DNA of 64,000 bases from Spiroplasma endosymbiont of Panorpa germanica (lineage in GTDB: Bacteria > Bacillota_I > Bacilli_A > Mycoplasmatales > Mycoplasmataceae), in assembly GCF_964019765.1 (NCBI RefSeq), contig NZ_OZ026461.1:372001-436000 (forward strand), read 5' to 3'. Below, in pieces: positions 21,847-33,676 of the stretch (position 1 is its first letter; every line of letters begins with the position of its first letter). Position numbers and translations under genes: made by a program. The notes below the pieces were generated by a model. That model did not search any database. It was not told the DNA's origin and worked only from the letters and a program-made list of their open reading frames with translations.

Positions 21847-23631
21847 ATGAAAAAAGATGTTAAAGTTTTAAAAATCAATCGTCCAAGCGATGGTGATTCT
21901 TTCAATAAAAAATATTTTAATCCACTCGAATCAGTTTGATACGAGGATGAATTTACAGAAGAATTTAATGAGGGGATAGCTGACTTAGATCAGACTATCG
22001 CCAATATCAGTTTAAATAAAACTTTCAAAAAGCCTCAAAACGCAAATGCTCATTTTTTTAATAATAACATTACAAAAATCAACGAAAACATTTTTACCAA
22101 AGATGATACAATAAAAGACCCCGAAGCTATCAAACATCAAAATAATAATTCTTTGGAATCTGATAAATATTTTGATCATGTTCACAATACTAGTTTGAAT
22201 GTTTTAGGACCCGATGATGTTTTAAACGCTAAAACTGATTTACCCAAATCAATAATTGAACTTCGCGAGAAGGCTTTTTTAAATGAAATGAGACAAAAAC
22301 GCAATCAACAAAATTTGACTCAAGAAAATATAAATCAATTTAGCAAAATAAGTAGTATTCAAGAAGTCGAATTTAAGAAACCCTTCACAAATGTGATAGA
22401 AGAATTTGAAGTTGAACAAAAACCTCTAGGCCGCGATGAATTTGCTACTAATTTTAATGGACCAGAATTTAATGCTGCCCAAAATCAGGCGACAAAAAGT
22501 GAGCAACTAGTTGAAAAAACAATTTTAGATAGTTCAAGCTTTCAAAATCCTTCAAATCTCAAGGACAACCAAAACTTAATTAATCAGCAAAGTATAGTTT
22601 TAAATAATAATCCAAGCTCTGACTCAGTTATTAAGAAATCGGTAGTGGAAGAAACTGTAATTCACCAACAAGATAACTCAAACATCGTTTCAAGAGAAGT
22701 TTTAGCTGACAAACATACTGATGTTTCTCATTCTGTTAAAGAAAAAATTAAAATTCAAAAACAACCATTAAGAAATCAAGAACAGGAATTTTACCCTAAT
22801 ATCTTTGTGGATAATTCAAAAACCCAAAAGAGCGTAAACAAGCACTTTAAAGAAGAAATTATTGAACCGATTTTCCATGATTTTGAAAGAGTTGATAAAG
22901 AACATAGAGTTGTTTTCAAAAACGATGCTGAGACTTTATTCAATAATAAAGAAATTGATAGCATTTTCGAGCAAAGCGGTAGAGCTAATAAAGTAGTTAA
23001 CAATAATTTTTTTAACGGAGATTTAACACAAAACCAGGAAGGTGAATACAATCCTTATGTTTTACCAAGGACAATTGCTAGAAAAAATTATGACATTGAA
23101 CTTGATGGTATTTTTGTAAAACCTCAAAAAAAAGTTGTTAAAATTGAATCAAGTAATCAAGTTATAATTCCAACTCGAAAAAACATTCAATCTGAAGAGT
23201 ACCAAAAGATGCAAATCCGTTACAATGCTCACAATTCTGATAGAGAACCAGCTAAAAAAATTTTAAATAATATTTTAATTAATAAAATAACAAATAATGA
23301 AAAAACTCAGCAATTAAAAATAAAGCAACCCATTATTAATAACTTTGAGCAAACAGCATTATTTCAAAATGATGATTTTAATAGCGCTGTAATTTCAAGA
23401 AAAGGTTTGCCAACTGACGAGTTAAATTTTATTAATCCAGAGTCAAATTCAACTACTGAAATTTTGAAATCATTGGGAACTGGAATACAAAAAAATATCT
23501 TAATCAACGATGAATATACCTCAGATGATTTTGATGATTTTGAAAACTGATTTGGCAAAACTAGAAGTGCTAAAAAAATTAAGAAAATAGCTCAAAAAGA
23601 ACATAAATTATTACAAAAATTTAAAAAATAA
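21847..23631 (+). CDS. Large disordered Asn/Lys/Glu-rich protein, function unknown
   Basis: 594 residues, hydrophilic throughout, no membrane segment or signal peptide. It is rich in Asn, Gln, Lys, Glu and Phe-containing short motifs, with almost no predicted globular core; the last 30 residues are strongly basic (KKIKKIAQKEHKLLQKFKK). Two TGA codons encode Trp, one near residue 31 and one near residue 564. It has its own promoter and stands alone between two terminator/operon boundaries. Its character is like that of the four charged proteins at 31-36 kb, so it may be a cytoskeletal or scaffold component; this is inference only. Confidence 0.65.
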
Positions 23632-23638
23632 AATTTAG

Positions 23639-24811
<1,173 letters not shown>

Positions 24812-24847
24812 TTTATTATATTAGAGAGTAGAAAAGGATTTGAAAAT

Positions 24848-25453
24848 ATGTTTGGAATAATAGTGATTATCCTTTTAGTAGTAGTAATAATATTTTTAAT
24901 TGTTACGTCAATAACTGGAAAGAAAGCTAAAAAAAATGAAATTAAGCAAAGAAAAAAGGTAGTTAGAGATGAAATCAAAAACTACATTTTTCAAGAGGAA
25001 AAACGTAAAAATATTCGAATCAACTTTGAGCAAGTTTTTGCTCGTAAAGGTCCAGAATACAAATATCGCGATGTTTTTGATGTTATTGTTGATATTGTGG
25101 AGCCTAAAACTAATCAAGTTACAGAGGTGAAAGCCTACGAAATTGAAGGATTTCCAGTTAGAATTGACAAAAAAAATACCAGAATTGAATGAACGGTTAA
25201 TCGTGAAATCGACATTGAAGAAACACGTCGTAGAATTGCTATTGCTGAAAAACAAATAAAATTATCAAAAGAAGAGAAAAAGGCTTTAAAAGTTGAGGAA
25301 GCCTCAGTTCTAAAGGAAAGACGTGAACAAGAGCGTTTGCAATATAAAGAAATTAAGCAGAAGCAAAAAGAAGAGAAAAAAACCGCAGCACCAATTGCTG
25401 ATGAAAATATAAAAAAAACTACTGTAAAATTTGTACCAAAAAGAAGCAAGTAA
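24848..25453 (+). CDS. Membrane-anchored coiled-coil protein
   Basis: 201 residues: an N-terminal membrane helix (residues ~2-24, almost all Ile/Val/Leu), a basic stretch, a central compact part (~55-125) and a C-terminal Lys/Glu-rich region (~128-195) likely to form a coiled coil. One TGA codon (residue 115) encodes Trp. N-in or N-out orientation cannot be set; positive charges after the helix favour a cytoplasmic body. No family recognised. Terminated by the hairpin at 25458. Confidence 0.6.
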
Positions 25454-25457
25454 AACT

Positions 25458-25492
25458 ATTCATTTGTCTTTAGATAAATGAATTTTTGTTTT
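25458..25492 (+). terminator. Terminator before the dual-nuclease gene
   Basis: Stem ATTCATTT / AAATGAAT with ten-base loop, followed by a T-rich tract. Confidence 0.6.
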
Positions 25493-25508
25493 AAAAGGAG
25501 GTTTACTA

Positions 25509-27677
25509 TTGAAAAATATATATAATTCAAAACTAAGCAAAGAAGATTTCAAAAGAGGTTTAACCACTTGTTATAAGGAAATGTGAGTCATGCATTCACA
25601 AGAAAACTTTAGTCAAGCTATTGAATGAATAAATGCAAAAAAAGTCCAGTTCAATTTGAAGGCAGAAGTTTCCAACGATAGTGATTTTGATTCAACTGGA
25701 TCTTCAATTGACTTATTTGAAACCTACTTTAAAATATTTGAGAGTGAAATTGATAAAAATAAATCAGATGACGAGGATTTAAAGAATTTGTGAAAAAAAC
25801 AGTGGCTTGATTTGAATGATGATAACACTCTTCAAGTTGATGGTTTTGATTTGACCAAATTTGAAGGAGAATCAATTATTGATGGAAATTTAGTTGGTGA
25901 GGCTGCAAAACAATATTTTGAATCATTAAATATATCGAATAACTTAAATAGAAAAATTAAGTTGAGAACATTTGACCTAAGCGGACTACCATTTATAAAT
26001 GCCGTCCAGAAAACTAAGGAGTTAATTGATTCCGGGGAATATGAATTTTTATTTGAACCTGCATTTCAATATGATAATTTTAATTTGAGAACCCGATGTG
26101 ACGTTTTAAAAATTGACAACGATAAAAACTGGTTTGAAATTATTGAAGTGAAAGCTACAAGTAAAGTCAAAGAGGAACATTTTTATGACTTACTTTACCA
26201 ATATCATATTTTGCAAAAAAATGGTTATCAAGTAATTGATGTTGCGATTGGACATATTAGAGGGAATTATATTAGAGGTTTAGAATTTAATGAAATTGAT
26301 TTCACTTTAAGTGAAAAATGCGATAATCTTTTACAAGAAACACCTTTAATAAGTTTTGAAGAATGCATCACAGAGTTAGAAGCAGAAATTAAACCAGAAG
26401 ATTACGGAGAGCCTGTTGATTTAGATTATAACGGTTTTTTTATCATTGATAAATTGAGTTATGGTGTTGCTAAAAAAAGACCAACCTTAATTGAATTAAT
26501 CAGAACATTTGAATCAAAGTTTGATACAGGAGCGATAATAAAGGATTTAACAAAACTATTAGTATTTGATAATCCAAAAACTCTAGAACTATTACTTTCC
26601 AATAATTGTATTTCAGTGATTAAGAAAAATGCATCAAAAAATGAGTTTTTTAAACTGAGTGAAAATGAGGAAGGTAAAGATAAAATTTACTGTCATCATG
26701 TTATGAATTATTTTGATAAAGATAAGGAAAATATTTTTAACTTTACCAATTTGAAAAAGGTCGCCAAAGCTAAAATTTATTATGAAAGTCAAAAAATTTA
26801 TTTAACTGATTTTGAAAGTTTAAATGATCCAAGCATTCCGGTAAAATCCAAAGATGATTCAACTTTTTTTAGAGAAGAAAATTTTCGTCACTTTGAAGTT
26901 TATAAAAAGTTTATAGCTAATCCGGCAGCATTTGAGGAAAAGGATATAATATTTTTAGATAAAATAGAAGAGCTAAAAAATATTTTATGCAAATATGAGC
27001 AGTTTCCGATTTATATGTATGATTTTGAAACAGTAAAATGGGCTATTCCGAAATACAATCAATCAAAATCTTACCAACAGATTCCATTTCAATACTCAAT
27101 AGATGTTTTAAAAGACAATAAGTATAACTATGATGAACCAGAAACAATGGTGCATTATGATTTCTTGGCTAATAGTTCTAATGACCCAAGAACAGATTTT
27201 ATTGCTAATTTTTTAAAGGATATATTTAGTCAGGGTAAAGGAATTTATGTTGCCTATAATGATTCTTTTGAAAAAATGGTGCTTAAACAATTAGCACTCT
27301 TATTCCCTAAGTATAGAAAATCACTTTTGTATATTTTGCAAAATACAATTGATTTGATGGACTTTTTCAAAGGGAATTCTAAGAAAAATATACCTTGGTT
27401 TTTAATTTATCACCCTTCATTTCACGGAAGCTTTTCTATTAAGAAAACCCAACCCGCATTAGATAATAATTTTAACTACAATGATTTGTCTATTAATAAA
27501 GGTGATAAAGCCAGTCAAACTTTTAGAGAATTTAGCGATGGAAACATTAGTAAGAAAATATGAGAAACCCGAATCAGACCAGATATGATAAAATATTGTA
27601 ATCGCGATACCTTGGCGATGGTCGTTGTTCTTCAAAGAATTAAAGAAATTGTGGAAAAAATAAAGGAGCAAAGTTAA
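25509..27677 (+). CDS. DUF2779-type protein with RecB-like and DEDD-like nuclease motifs
   Basis: 722 residues from TTG 25509, chosen because AAAAGGAGG lies 8 bases before it; the first ATG in frame is at codon 25. Two nuclease signatures are visible. The middle has a PD-(D/E)xK pattern: Asp198, Glu213-Val-Lys215, then Gln231-Tyr-His, as in RecB/Cas4-type nucleases. The C-terminal part begins with YDFE (Asp505, Glu507) and ends with YCNRD, the YxxxD motif of DnaQ-like 3'-5' exonucleases; this part corresponds to DUF2779. No helicase or FeS cysteine cluster is obvious. Five TGA codons encode Trp. fmt starts on the base after its stop. A DNA-repair or defence role is likely but not shown. Confidence 0.75.
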
Positions 27678-28658
27678 ATGAAAAAAAAGTTAATATTTTT
27701 TGGAACCCCAGAAATCGCTGTTGAAATAATTAAAGGTATTAATAAACATGAATTTGAATTATTGGCAGTTGTTACCCAAACTGATAAAAAAGTTGGAAGA
27801 AAGCAAGTTTTAACTTTTTCTGCAGTTAAAAATTATGCAATAGAAAATGAGATAAAGATTTTTCAGCCAAACAAGGTTAAAGATATTTTAGAAGGTTTGA
27901 AACAATTAAATCCTGATTTAATTTTGACCTGTGCTTATGGAAAATTGTTGCCTCAATCAGTAATTGATTTGGTAAATGGAAAAGCTATTAATGTTCATGC
28001 GAGCTTATTACCCAAATATCGCGGTAGTGCTCCAATTCAGTTTTCATTAATTAATGGAGACGAATTTACAGGTATTAGTTTAATGCAAATGGTTCAGGAG
28101 ATGGATGCAGGAGATTTTTATGTTCAAGATAAAATACAAATAACAAACAATGATGACTTTGGATCTCTATATCGAAAACTTGCTAAATTGGGAAGGGACA
28201 TGATTTTTAAATATTTAAATGATATTTACCTAGATAAAATTAAACCAATAAAACAAGAACCCAATTTTGTAAGTTTTGCACCAAAGATTTTAAGTTCTAT
28301 GGAAAAGATTAATTTTAATGAATCGAATATAAAAATAGTAAATTTAATAAGAGCGCTAAGTCCGTTTCCAGGAGCCTATGCCATAATAAATGGAAGTAGA
28401 TATAAGATTTTTAAAGCAAGAAAACTAAGAGAAGATGAGTTTTTCCCAATGACACTAAATTTTAAAAGAACCGGAGAAATAATTTTTATGGACAAAGAAG
28501 GATTTGTTGTTTATTCATGAAGATCAATGTTTAAAGTTTTAGAAATTCAAAAAGAAGGAAAAAATAAAGTAAGTGCGGGAAGTTATTTCAATAATAGTAA
28601 TGCAGATATTAAAATAGGAGCAATATTCAACGAAGATGAAACAAAATTTGATTATTAA
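27678..28658 (+). CDS. fmt: Methionyl-tRNA formyltransferase
   Basis: 326 residues. Catalytic segment NVHASLLPKYRGSAPIQ (residues ~105-121), with the formyl-folate site SLMQMVQEMDAGD downstream, and a C-terminal OB-like tRNA-binding domain from ~210 (ALSPFPGAYA). It formylates the initiator Met-tRNA. The ATG is immediately after the stop of the nuclease gene, with AAAGGAG within the end of that gene. The 3' end overlaps the next ATG by 23 bases. One TGA (residue 281) encodes Trp. Confidence 0.94.
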
Positions 28659-29955
28659 GATTTCTGTCTCTGCTTTAATTTCGGCGCTGCTAATCTGTGT
28701 TTCTATGGTAACGAGCTTAATTAAAATTGGCGATTCAATTGTGATTCAATTCAGTGATGGGATATTTATGAGCCTTGTTGCTATTATTCCAGGGACATTG
28801 ATGATTATGCCAGCTTTAGTCTATCCGCTTTTTGTCGATCTTTTTTCTGGATTGCTAATTTTCATTCCAATATCAATTGTAATTAGATTGTTAATGTTTT
28901 TAATAATAAAAACATCTCGTAAAATCTTCTCATGTTATTTAGGATTTTTTCTAGCAAGTATAGCAACTTTAATTTATGTGCCATTTAATTTATTATTGTT
29001 TCATTCAAAACCCTTAGCTTTAACTGAGTTAGTAGTGGACTCTATTCAAATTTTGGCCTCAATAACAATTGCAAGTATTCTTTATTATTCATTAGGTAAA
29101 TCTAGTAAATTTATGGAAATTCTTTCATTTGAGAAATATAAATTTCAAAATAGTAGGTGATTATTTTCTGATTTTGATGGAACGATTTCTTTCAATGAAA
29201 ACTCGAAGTTTGACAAAAAAAGTATTGAGTTCATAAACGAAATTATGGATAACCATACCAATAATTTCGTAATTACAACGGGGAGATTGTATGAGTTTAT
29301 TTCCCAAAAAAATAGTGAGTTAAATGTTCCACCAAAATATACAATTTGTGGTAATGGTTCATTAGTATATTCTCAAAAAGGAGAAATAATTTATTTTAAA
29401 GAGATTATTAAATCAGATCGCAAAAAGTTGGTAGAATTTTTAAAAAGATATCAAAATCTTCCAATTGATGTGGCAATAAATGGTTTTAAGACAGCCTTCC
29501 ACCATGCTTACAATCCTAATTTGGACAATAAAAGAACTCAAAATAAAATTGAGTTTGAAGATTACTATGAAATGGTTGAACCAAAAATATATAAACAAAA
29601 AAATGTCACAGTATTTTACCTTTATACTGAAAAAGACCACCAGAAGTATATTGAAGAAATAAACCAAAATTTTGCTAACCTAAGAGCCTTTCAAACCAGT
29701 CCCTATATTGTAGAAATAGTTAACAAGGATGTTTCAAAATGAAGTGCAATTCAATATTTGGTCAAAAAAAGTCACTTAAACCCCAACCTAATTTTCGCTT
29801 GCGGGGATGGGGCAAACGATAAAGAAATGCTTGAGAATTGTCTTAATTCCGCTAAAATGCTAAAAAGTTCCCCAACATTAGCAGCAATTGATATCCCAGT
29901 AATAAATAACATTTCAGAAATTATGGATTTAACATCAATTTTTGATAAAAATTAG
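28636..29955 (+). CDS. Fusion of an ECF transporter S-component-like domain to a Cof-type HAD phosphatase
   Basis: 439 residues in one open frame; the join contains a TGA-coded Trp at residue 175. Residues 1-165 form five to six membrane helices with the Gly/Asp/Pro pattern typical of vitamin-binding S components (GDSIVIQFSDG..., LVYPLFVDLFSG). Residues 176-439 are a HAD hydrolase of the Cof/IIB type: motif I SDFDGT (nucleophile Asp179, acid Asp181), motif II ITTGR and motif IV GDGAND (Asp391, Asp395), with the large cap between. The S part would capture a substrate for a shared ECF ATPase/T module encoded elsewhere; the HAD part would act on a phosphorylated form in the cytoplasm. The substrate is unknown. 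Confidence 0.75.
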
Positions 29956-29990
29956 ATATAATAATAAAAATAGTATTAAAGGAGAATAAA

Positions 29991-30548
29991 ATGCAAGTAA
30001 ATGATTTAAGACCAGGAACAACTTTTGCATATGAGGGAAATATCTTCATCGTAATTGAACAAGCTTTCACTAAAACAGGAAGAGCACAAGGTCACGTTAA
30101 AGTAAAAGTTAAAAACCTTAGAACTGGAGCTCGCACCGAATTAACTTTCACGGGTGGAGATAAAGTCGAAAAAGCGATGATTGAAAAAAAAGATATGCAA
30201 TTTCTTTACAATGATGGAACCAATTGCGTCTTTATGAATACTGAAACATATGATCAAGTTGAGATTGATTCAAAAAAATTGGAATGGGAACTTAAGTTCT
30301 TAACTGATGGAAGTATGATTAAATTGACTGAATATGATGGAGAGGTTTTGGGAGTGTCTTTAGAGGATAAAGTTGAATTAGAAATAACTCAAGCAGAACC
30401 AGCTGTAAAAGGAGATACTTCTTCGGGAGCTCAAAAAAAAGCAGTTGTTTCAACTGGACACGAAATTCTTGTGCCACTTTTCATCAAAGAAGGTGAAAAA
30501 GTCTTAGTAAATACTAATGACGGTAAATATGCAGGTCGTTCAAATTAA
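29991..30548 (+). CDS. efp: Translation elongation factor P
   Basis: 185 residues with the three EF-P beta domains: KOW-like (1-65), OB (67-127) and C-terminal OB (128-185; GHEILVPLFIKEGEKVLVNT). EF-P rescues ribosomes at polyproline. At the tip of the first-domain loop, where Escherichia coli has a modified lysine (PGKGQ), this protein has TGRAQ, that is Arg31. AAAGGAG precedes the ATG, and TATAAT at 29957-29962 may be its -10 box. Confidence 0.95.
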   Translation: MQVNDLRPGTTFAYEGNIFIVIEQAFTKTGRAQGHVKVKVKNLRTGARTELTFTGGDKVEKAMIEKKDMQFLYNDGTNCVFMNTETYDQVEIDSKKLEWELKFLTDGSMIKLTEYDGEVLGVSLEDKVELEITQAEPAVKGDTSSGAQKKAVVSTGHEILVPLFIKEGEKVLVNTNDGKYAGRSN

Positions 30549-30579
30549 GTATTAATTTTAAATAAAGGGGGGTTCTTTT

Positions 30580-30873
30580 GTGTATATTCCAATTGAGAGA
30601 AATAATCGAGGCATTTTAATGATCGATAAGGAAGTAATTAATAATCTGATATTGTTTGGTATCGTCACTCAAATAGATAAAGATATTACTTGCAAAGTTA
30701 AAACTTGAATTCATCAGGAAAACGGTTTTTTTGCTTTAATTGAATTTTATATTGATAGTAGTAAAGAATTTGAAATAAGTGAAAGAGAATTATCGATTAC
30801 TATTAATGAGGCTATCGAACAAACTCTTAATACTAAACCAAAAAACATCTCTTTCGCTTATATTCATAAGTAG
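30580..30873 (+). CDS. Asp23/Gls24-like small protein
   Basis: 97 residues from GTG 30580, with a GGGGGG ribosome site seven bases upstream. The alternating hydrophobic pattern (IVTQIDKDITCKVKTW, GFFALIEFYID, INEAIEQTL) fits the short Asp23/Gls24 (alkaline-shock) fold found in Firmicutes and in mycoplasma proteins of about this size. One TGA encodes Trp. It is too short for the ordinary ORF listing because of that TGA. It follows efp by 31 bases and ends in a terminator. Role unknown. Confidence 0.6.
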
Positions 30874-30884
30874 AATATTTAAAA

Positions 30885-30919
30885 AAAATAAAAAGTAAAT
30901 TATTGCTTTTTATTTTTTT
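30885..30919 (+). terminator. Terminator after the Asp23-like gene
   Basis: Eleven-base-pair stem AAAATAAAAAG / CTTTTTATTTT with a run of T. Confidence 0.7.
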
Positions 30920-31005
30920 ATGTAGTATCATATATTGCCTACCATTTGGGTATCAAATAGTGTATAATAATTAAGACTTGAATAAAAAAATATGGAGGTA
31001 AAATC

Positions 31006-32775
31006 ATGCCAAAAGGACAAAAAGTGGAAAGAGAACTTCAAAATATTGAAGAGAAAAAAAAGTTTAGTCAAGAATCCCTTAATTGAATATATGAGGAAAA
31101 TTTAGAGAATGATGCTAATTTTCAAAAGTTAATAAAACTTTATGAAAGGATAATTCTTTTAGAAGAAAGCGATCCTAGAAAAAATAATTTAATTGAAATG
31201 TGAGAATCTGAGATTAATAAGTTATATAAAAAGGAAATATCTAATAAAGAGGCTATAAAAAATACTAAAAAAGATGACAATTCTAAGCAAAATAAAAGTA
31301 ACATTGATGGGTGAAAAGACCGTTTAAATATACAAACAAGATCTAGTTCTCCAGATAGCTTACGAGAACAATTGATGAAGAAGCTTAATTCAAGTGAGTT
31401 GTTAGCTGGTAGAGATACAAGAGAAGATATTCTAATAAGAGCAGGATTACCTGATAATCGCAAAGAACTTCGTATGGATTATGTAGCTAAAGGTAAAAAT
31501 TCAATTGAAACCGGAATTAGTGAAATTGATAACATTTTAGATGATATAGATCAAACAAACGAAGTAAAAGTGCCAGATAGTATTTTAAAAAATGACATCA
31601 TTGAAACAAGGGATTATTCTTCGGCTGTAGGATTTACATTTGATATGGATGAAAATAGCGCTAACCCTAATAGTTCTTTCAATTTTGATGGAGAATCAAA
31701 TAATTATGAAGACTTAGAGATTAGACAAAAAACTATGGAGATGAACAAAGACATAACTTTGGAAAATGATTATGATGTATCAAAAACTTTAACCAATGAA
31801 TTGGACTTATCAAATGCCATTGATATTAACTATGAGACAATCGAATTAAAAGAGGATAAAGTTTCAATTTTTGATAAAATTTCAGATCCTAAGCTAAAAG
31901 AAATCCAAGAGAAACAAAAAGAAATTGATATGGAGAGAAGAGAAGAAGAGTACTCAAAAATTAATTTAGATAAAAGAAATATTATTGATAAAAAAGACTT
32001 TACATTTTTTGATAAAAATGAGGTTTTGGACCGCTATGAATTGGGTAACAATTCTAAAAACGCAGAAATGGCTAAACCGTTTCACGAAATTCGTCCCGTG
32101 GGAAATTACGGAATCATATATGATGTCTCTAAACAACCTTCAATGCAAAATTTAATTAATGAATACAAAAAAGATAATGAAATTGTTGATGAGATGAATG
32201 ATAAAATCGAGTTCCTGAGAGATTTACAAAACGAAAGAAAACATCGTGTCAACTTAATGCATGTTGAAAGAAATAACAGTTTTATAGTTGCGCGATCAAA
32301 TCGCTTGAGAGAAAAACGCGAAGCTAGACGATTAAAAGAACAAGAAGTGATCAATCTAAAAGCTTTAGAACGTCAAGAAAGACTTCGAAGACTTCAAGAG
32401 CGTCAAAAACTTATTCAATTAATGAAGGAACGTCAAATGAAACGTTCAGAAGAGAAGAGAGTTTCATCTATATTACAAATGGAACGCGAACGTCGACTTG
32501 TTAAAAACAATAAGTATCGTGAAGAAATTGCTGCAATTGATGCTCAAATTAGATTTGAACAAGAATCAATAAAAAATGCAGAGTTGAAATTGAAAACTTA
32601 TTTCACTAAAAACTCTGATGCTAAACTATTTGACGACTCAATGAAAATTGCGCGTGAATTCTCAAAATATTCTGTCAATGAAGAAAAAATTGCAGCACTA
32701 CAAAAATTTGAGGATGAAAAACGTCAAAAGAGAATTGAGAGATTAAGCAAAAAATTTGTTAAAAATAAAAAATAA
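31006..32775 (+). CDS. Charged coiled-coil protein 1 of a four-gene block
   Basis: 589 residues, hydrophilic, no signal or membrane helix. The first ~290 residues are mixed charged and probably disordered; residues ~350-560 are extremely rich in Arg/Lys/Glu with heptad-like spacing (REKREARRLKEQEVINLKAL and following), which predicts a long coiled coil. Three TGA codons in the first 105 residues encode Trp. TATAAT at 30963-30968 is a candidate -10 and TGGAGG a strong ribosome site. No known family recognised. The next three genes share this character and orientation, so they may build one structure. Confidence 0.65.
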
Positions 32776-32849
32776 ATAAGAGCAAATTTAAACTTGATAA
32801 AAATAAATTTATTTTTAGTCTTTATATTAAATTATTGAGAGGTGTTATT

Positions 32850-33656
32850 TTGAAATCTAAAAAAATTAATGACCTTGAAGATAAAAAGATTGATAATAAA
32901 ACCATAGCTAGAATTTCGGGAATTAGAGTCGGGGAAAAAGAATATCAAAATCCCAAGAAATTAAAAGTTCCCGAAGTTCATAGCGCCGTGGCGAAAAGAC
33001 AAATGGTTGAAAACAATAAGGGTAAAAGCTTTATTGAACAGTTTAATAATTCAGAAGTTTATGCTAAAATTTATAACTCTAGATATGGGGGCCGCGAATA
33101 TAAGATTGTTGTGCCAATTTTTGATAAAAACAAAACCCTTTTAGGGATTGATATATTAAAAAGAAAGCCTCAAATTCAAAAGTTTTCCAAAGATCAATTG
33201 GGAGAAACTCGTACAATAGGGATTCCTTCAAGAGTGATTTCCTCAGAACAAAAAATTTTGGCTAGGCATCGCGAAATGTATAATCGTAATACTAATGAAT
33301 TTATGGTAAATCCACCAAATAGAGCTAGTGTTGATTTAAATCAAGTAGCTTCAAGACTAAACTTAGATCATCAAGAAATTATGAAGCAAAGAGCGATCGA
33401 ATTTAGTAAAAGAGTTCAATCAAGCCTTGCTAAGCCAATGGAACCAGAAAATAAAGTTATCATTGAACCAGAGAGCGAAGAAAACCTTCGCGCCAAGGTA
33501 CATGAAAAAATGCTTAATATTAAAAATAAGATAAATTTCACAGAAATAACAGATGAAGACGATATTTTGAGTCGTCGTAAAAGATGAATCGAAGAAGTCT
33601 TAGCAGAAGATGACGAAGATGTAGAGACTGATCTGTCAAAAAGACCAAATATTTAG
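32850..33656 (+). CDS. Charged protein 2 of the four-gene block
   Basis: 268 residues from TTG 32850, chosen for GAGAGG at good spacing; TTG 32835 lies too far upstream to use it. Basic N-terminal half with a short hydrophobic strand pattern (EYKIVVPIFDKNKTLLGIDILKRK), helical middle, acidic end (EEVLAEDDEDVETD). One TGA (Trp) near the end. No motif recognised. It is 74 bases after gene 1 with no terminator between, and 20 bases before gene 3. Confidence 0.6.
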
Positions 33657-33676
33657 AAAGTATAGGTGAAGAACCA

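Noticed and set aside
24908-25449. Two overlapping - strand frames of 104-115 codons, rich in Phe and Ser
   Set aside because: Shadow of the Lys/Glu-rich coiled-coil gene on the + strand (AAA/GAA read backward gives TTT/TTC); no start signal.
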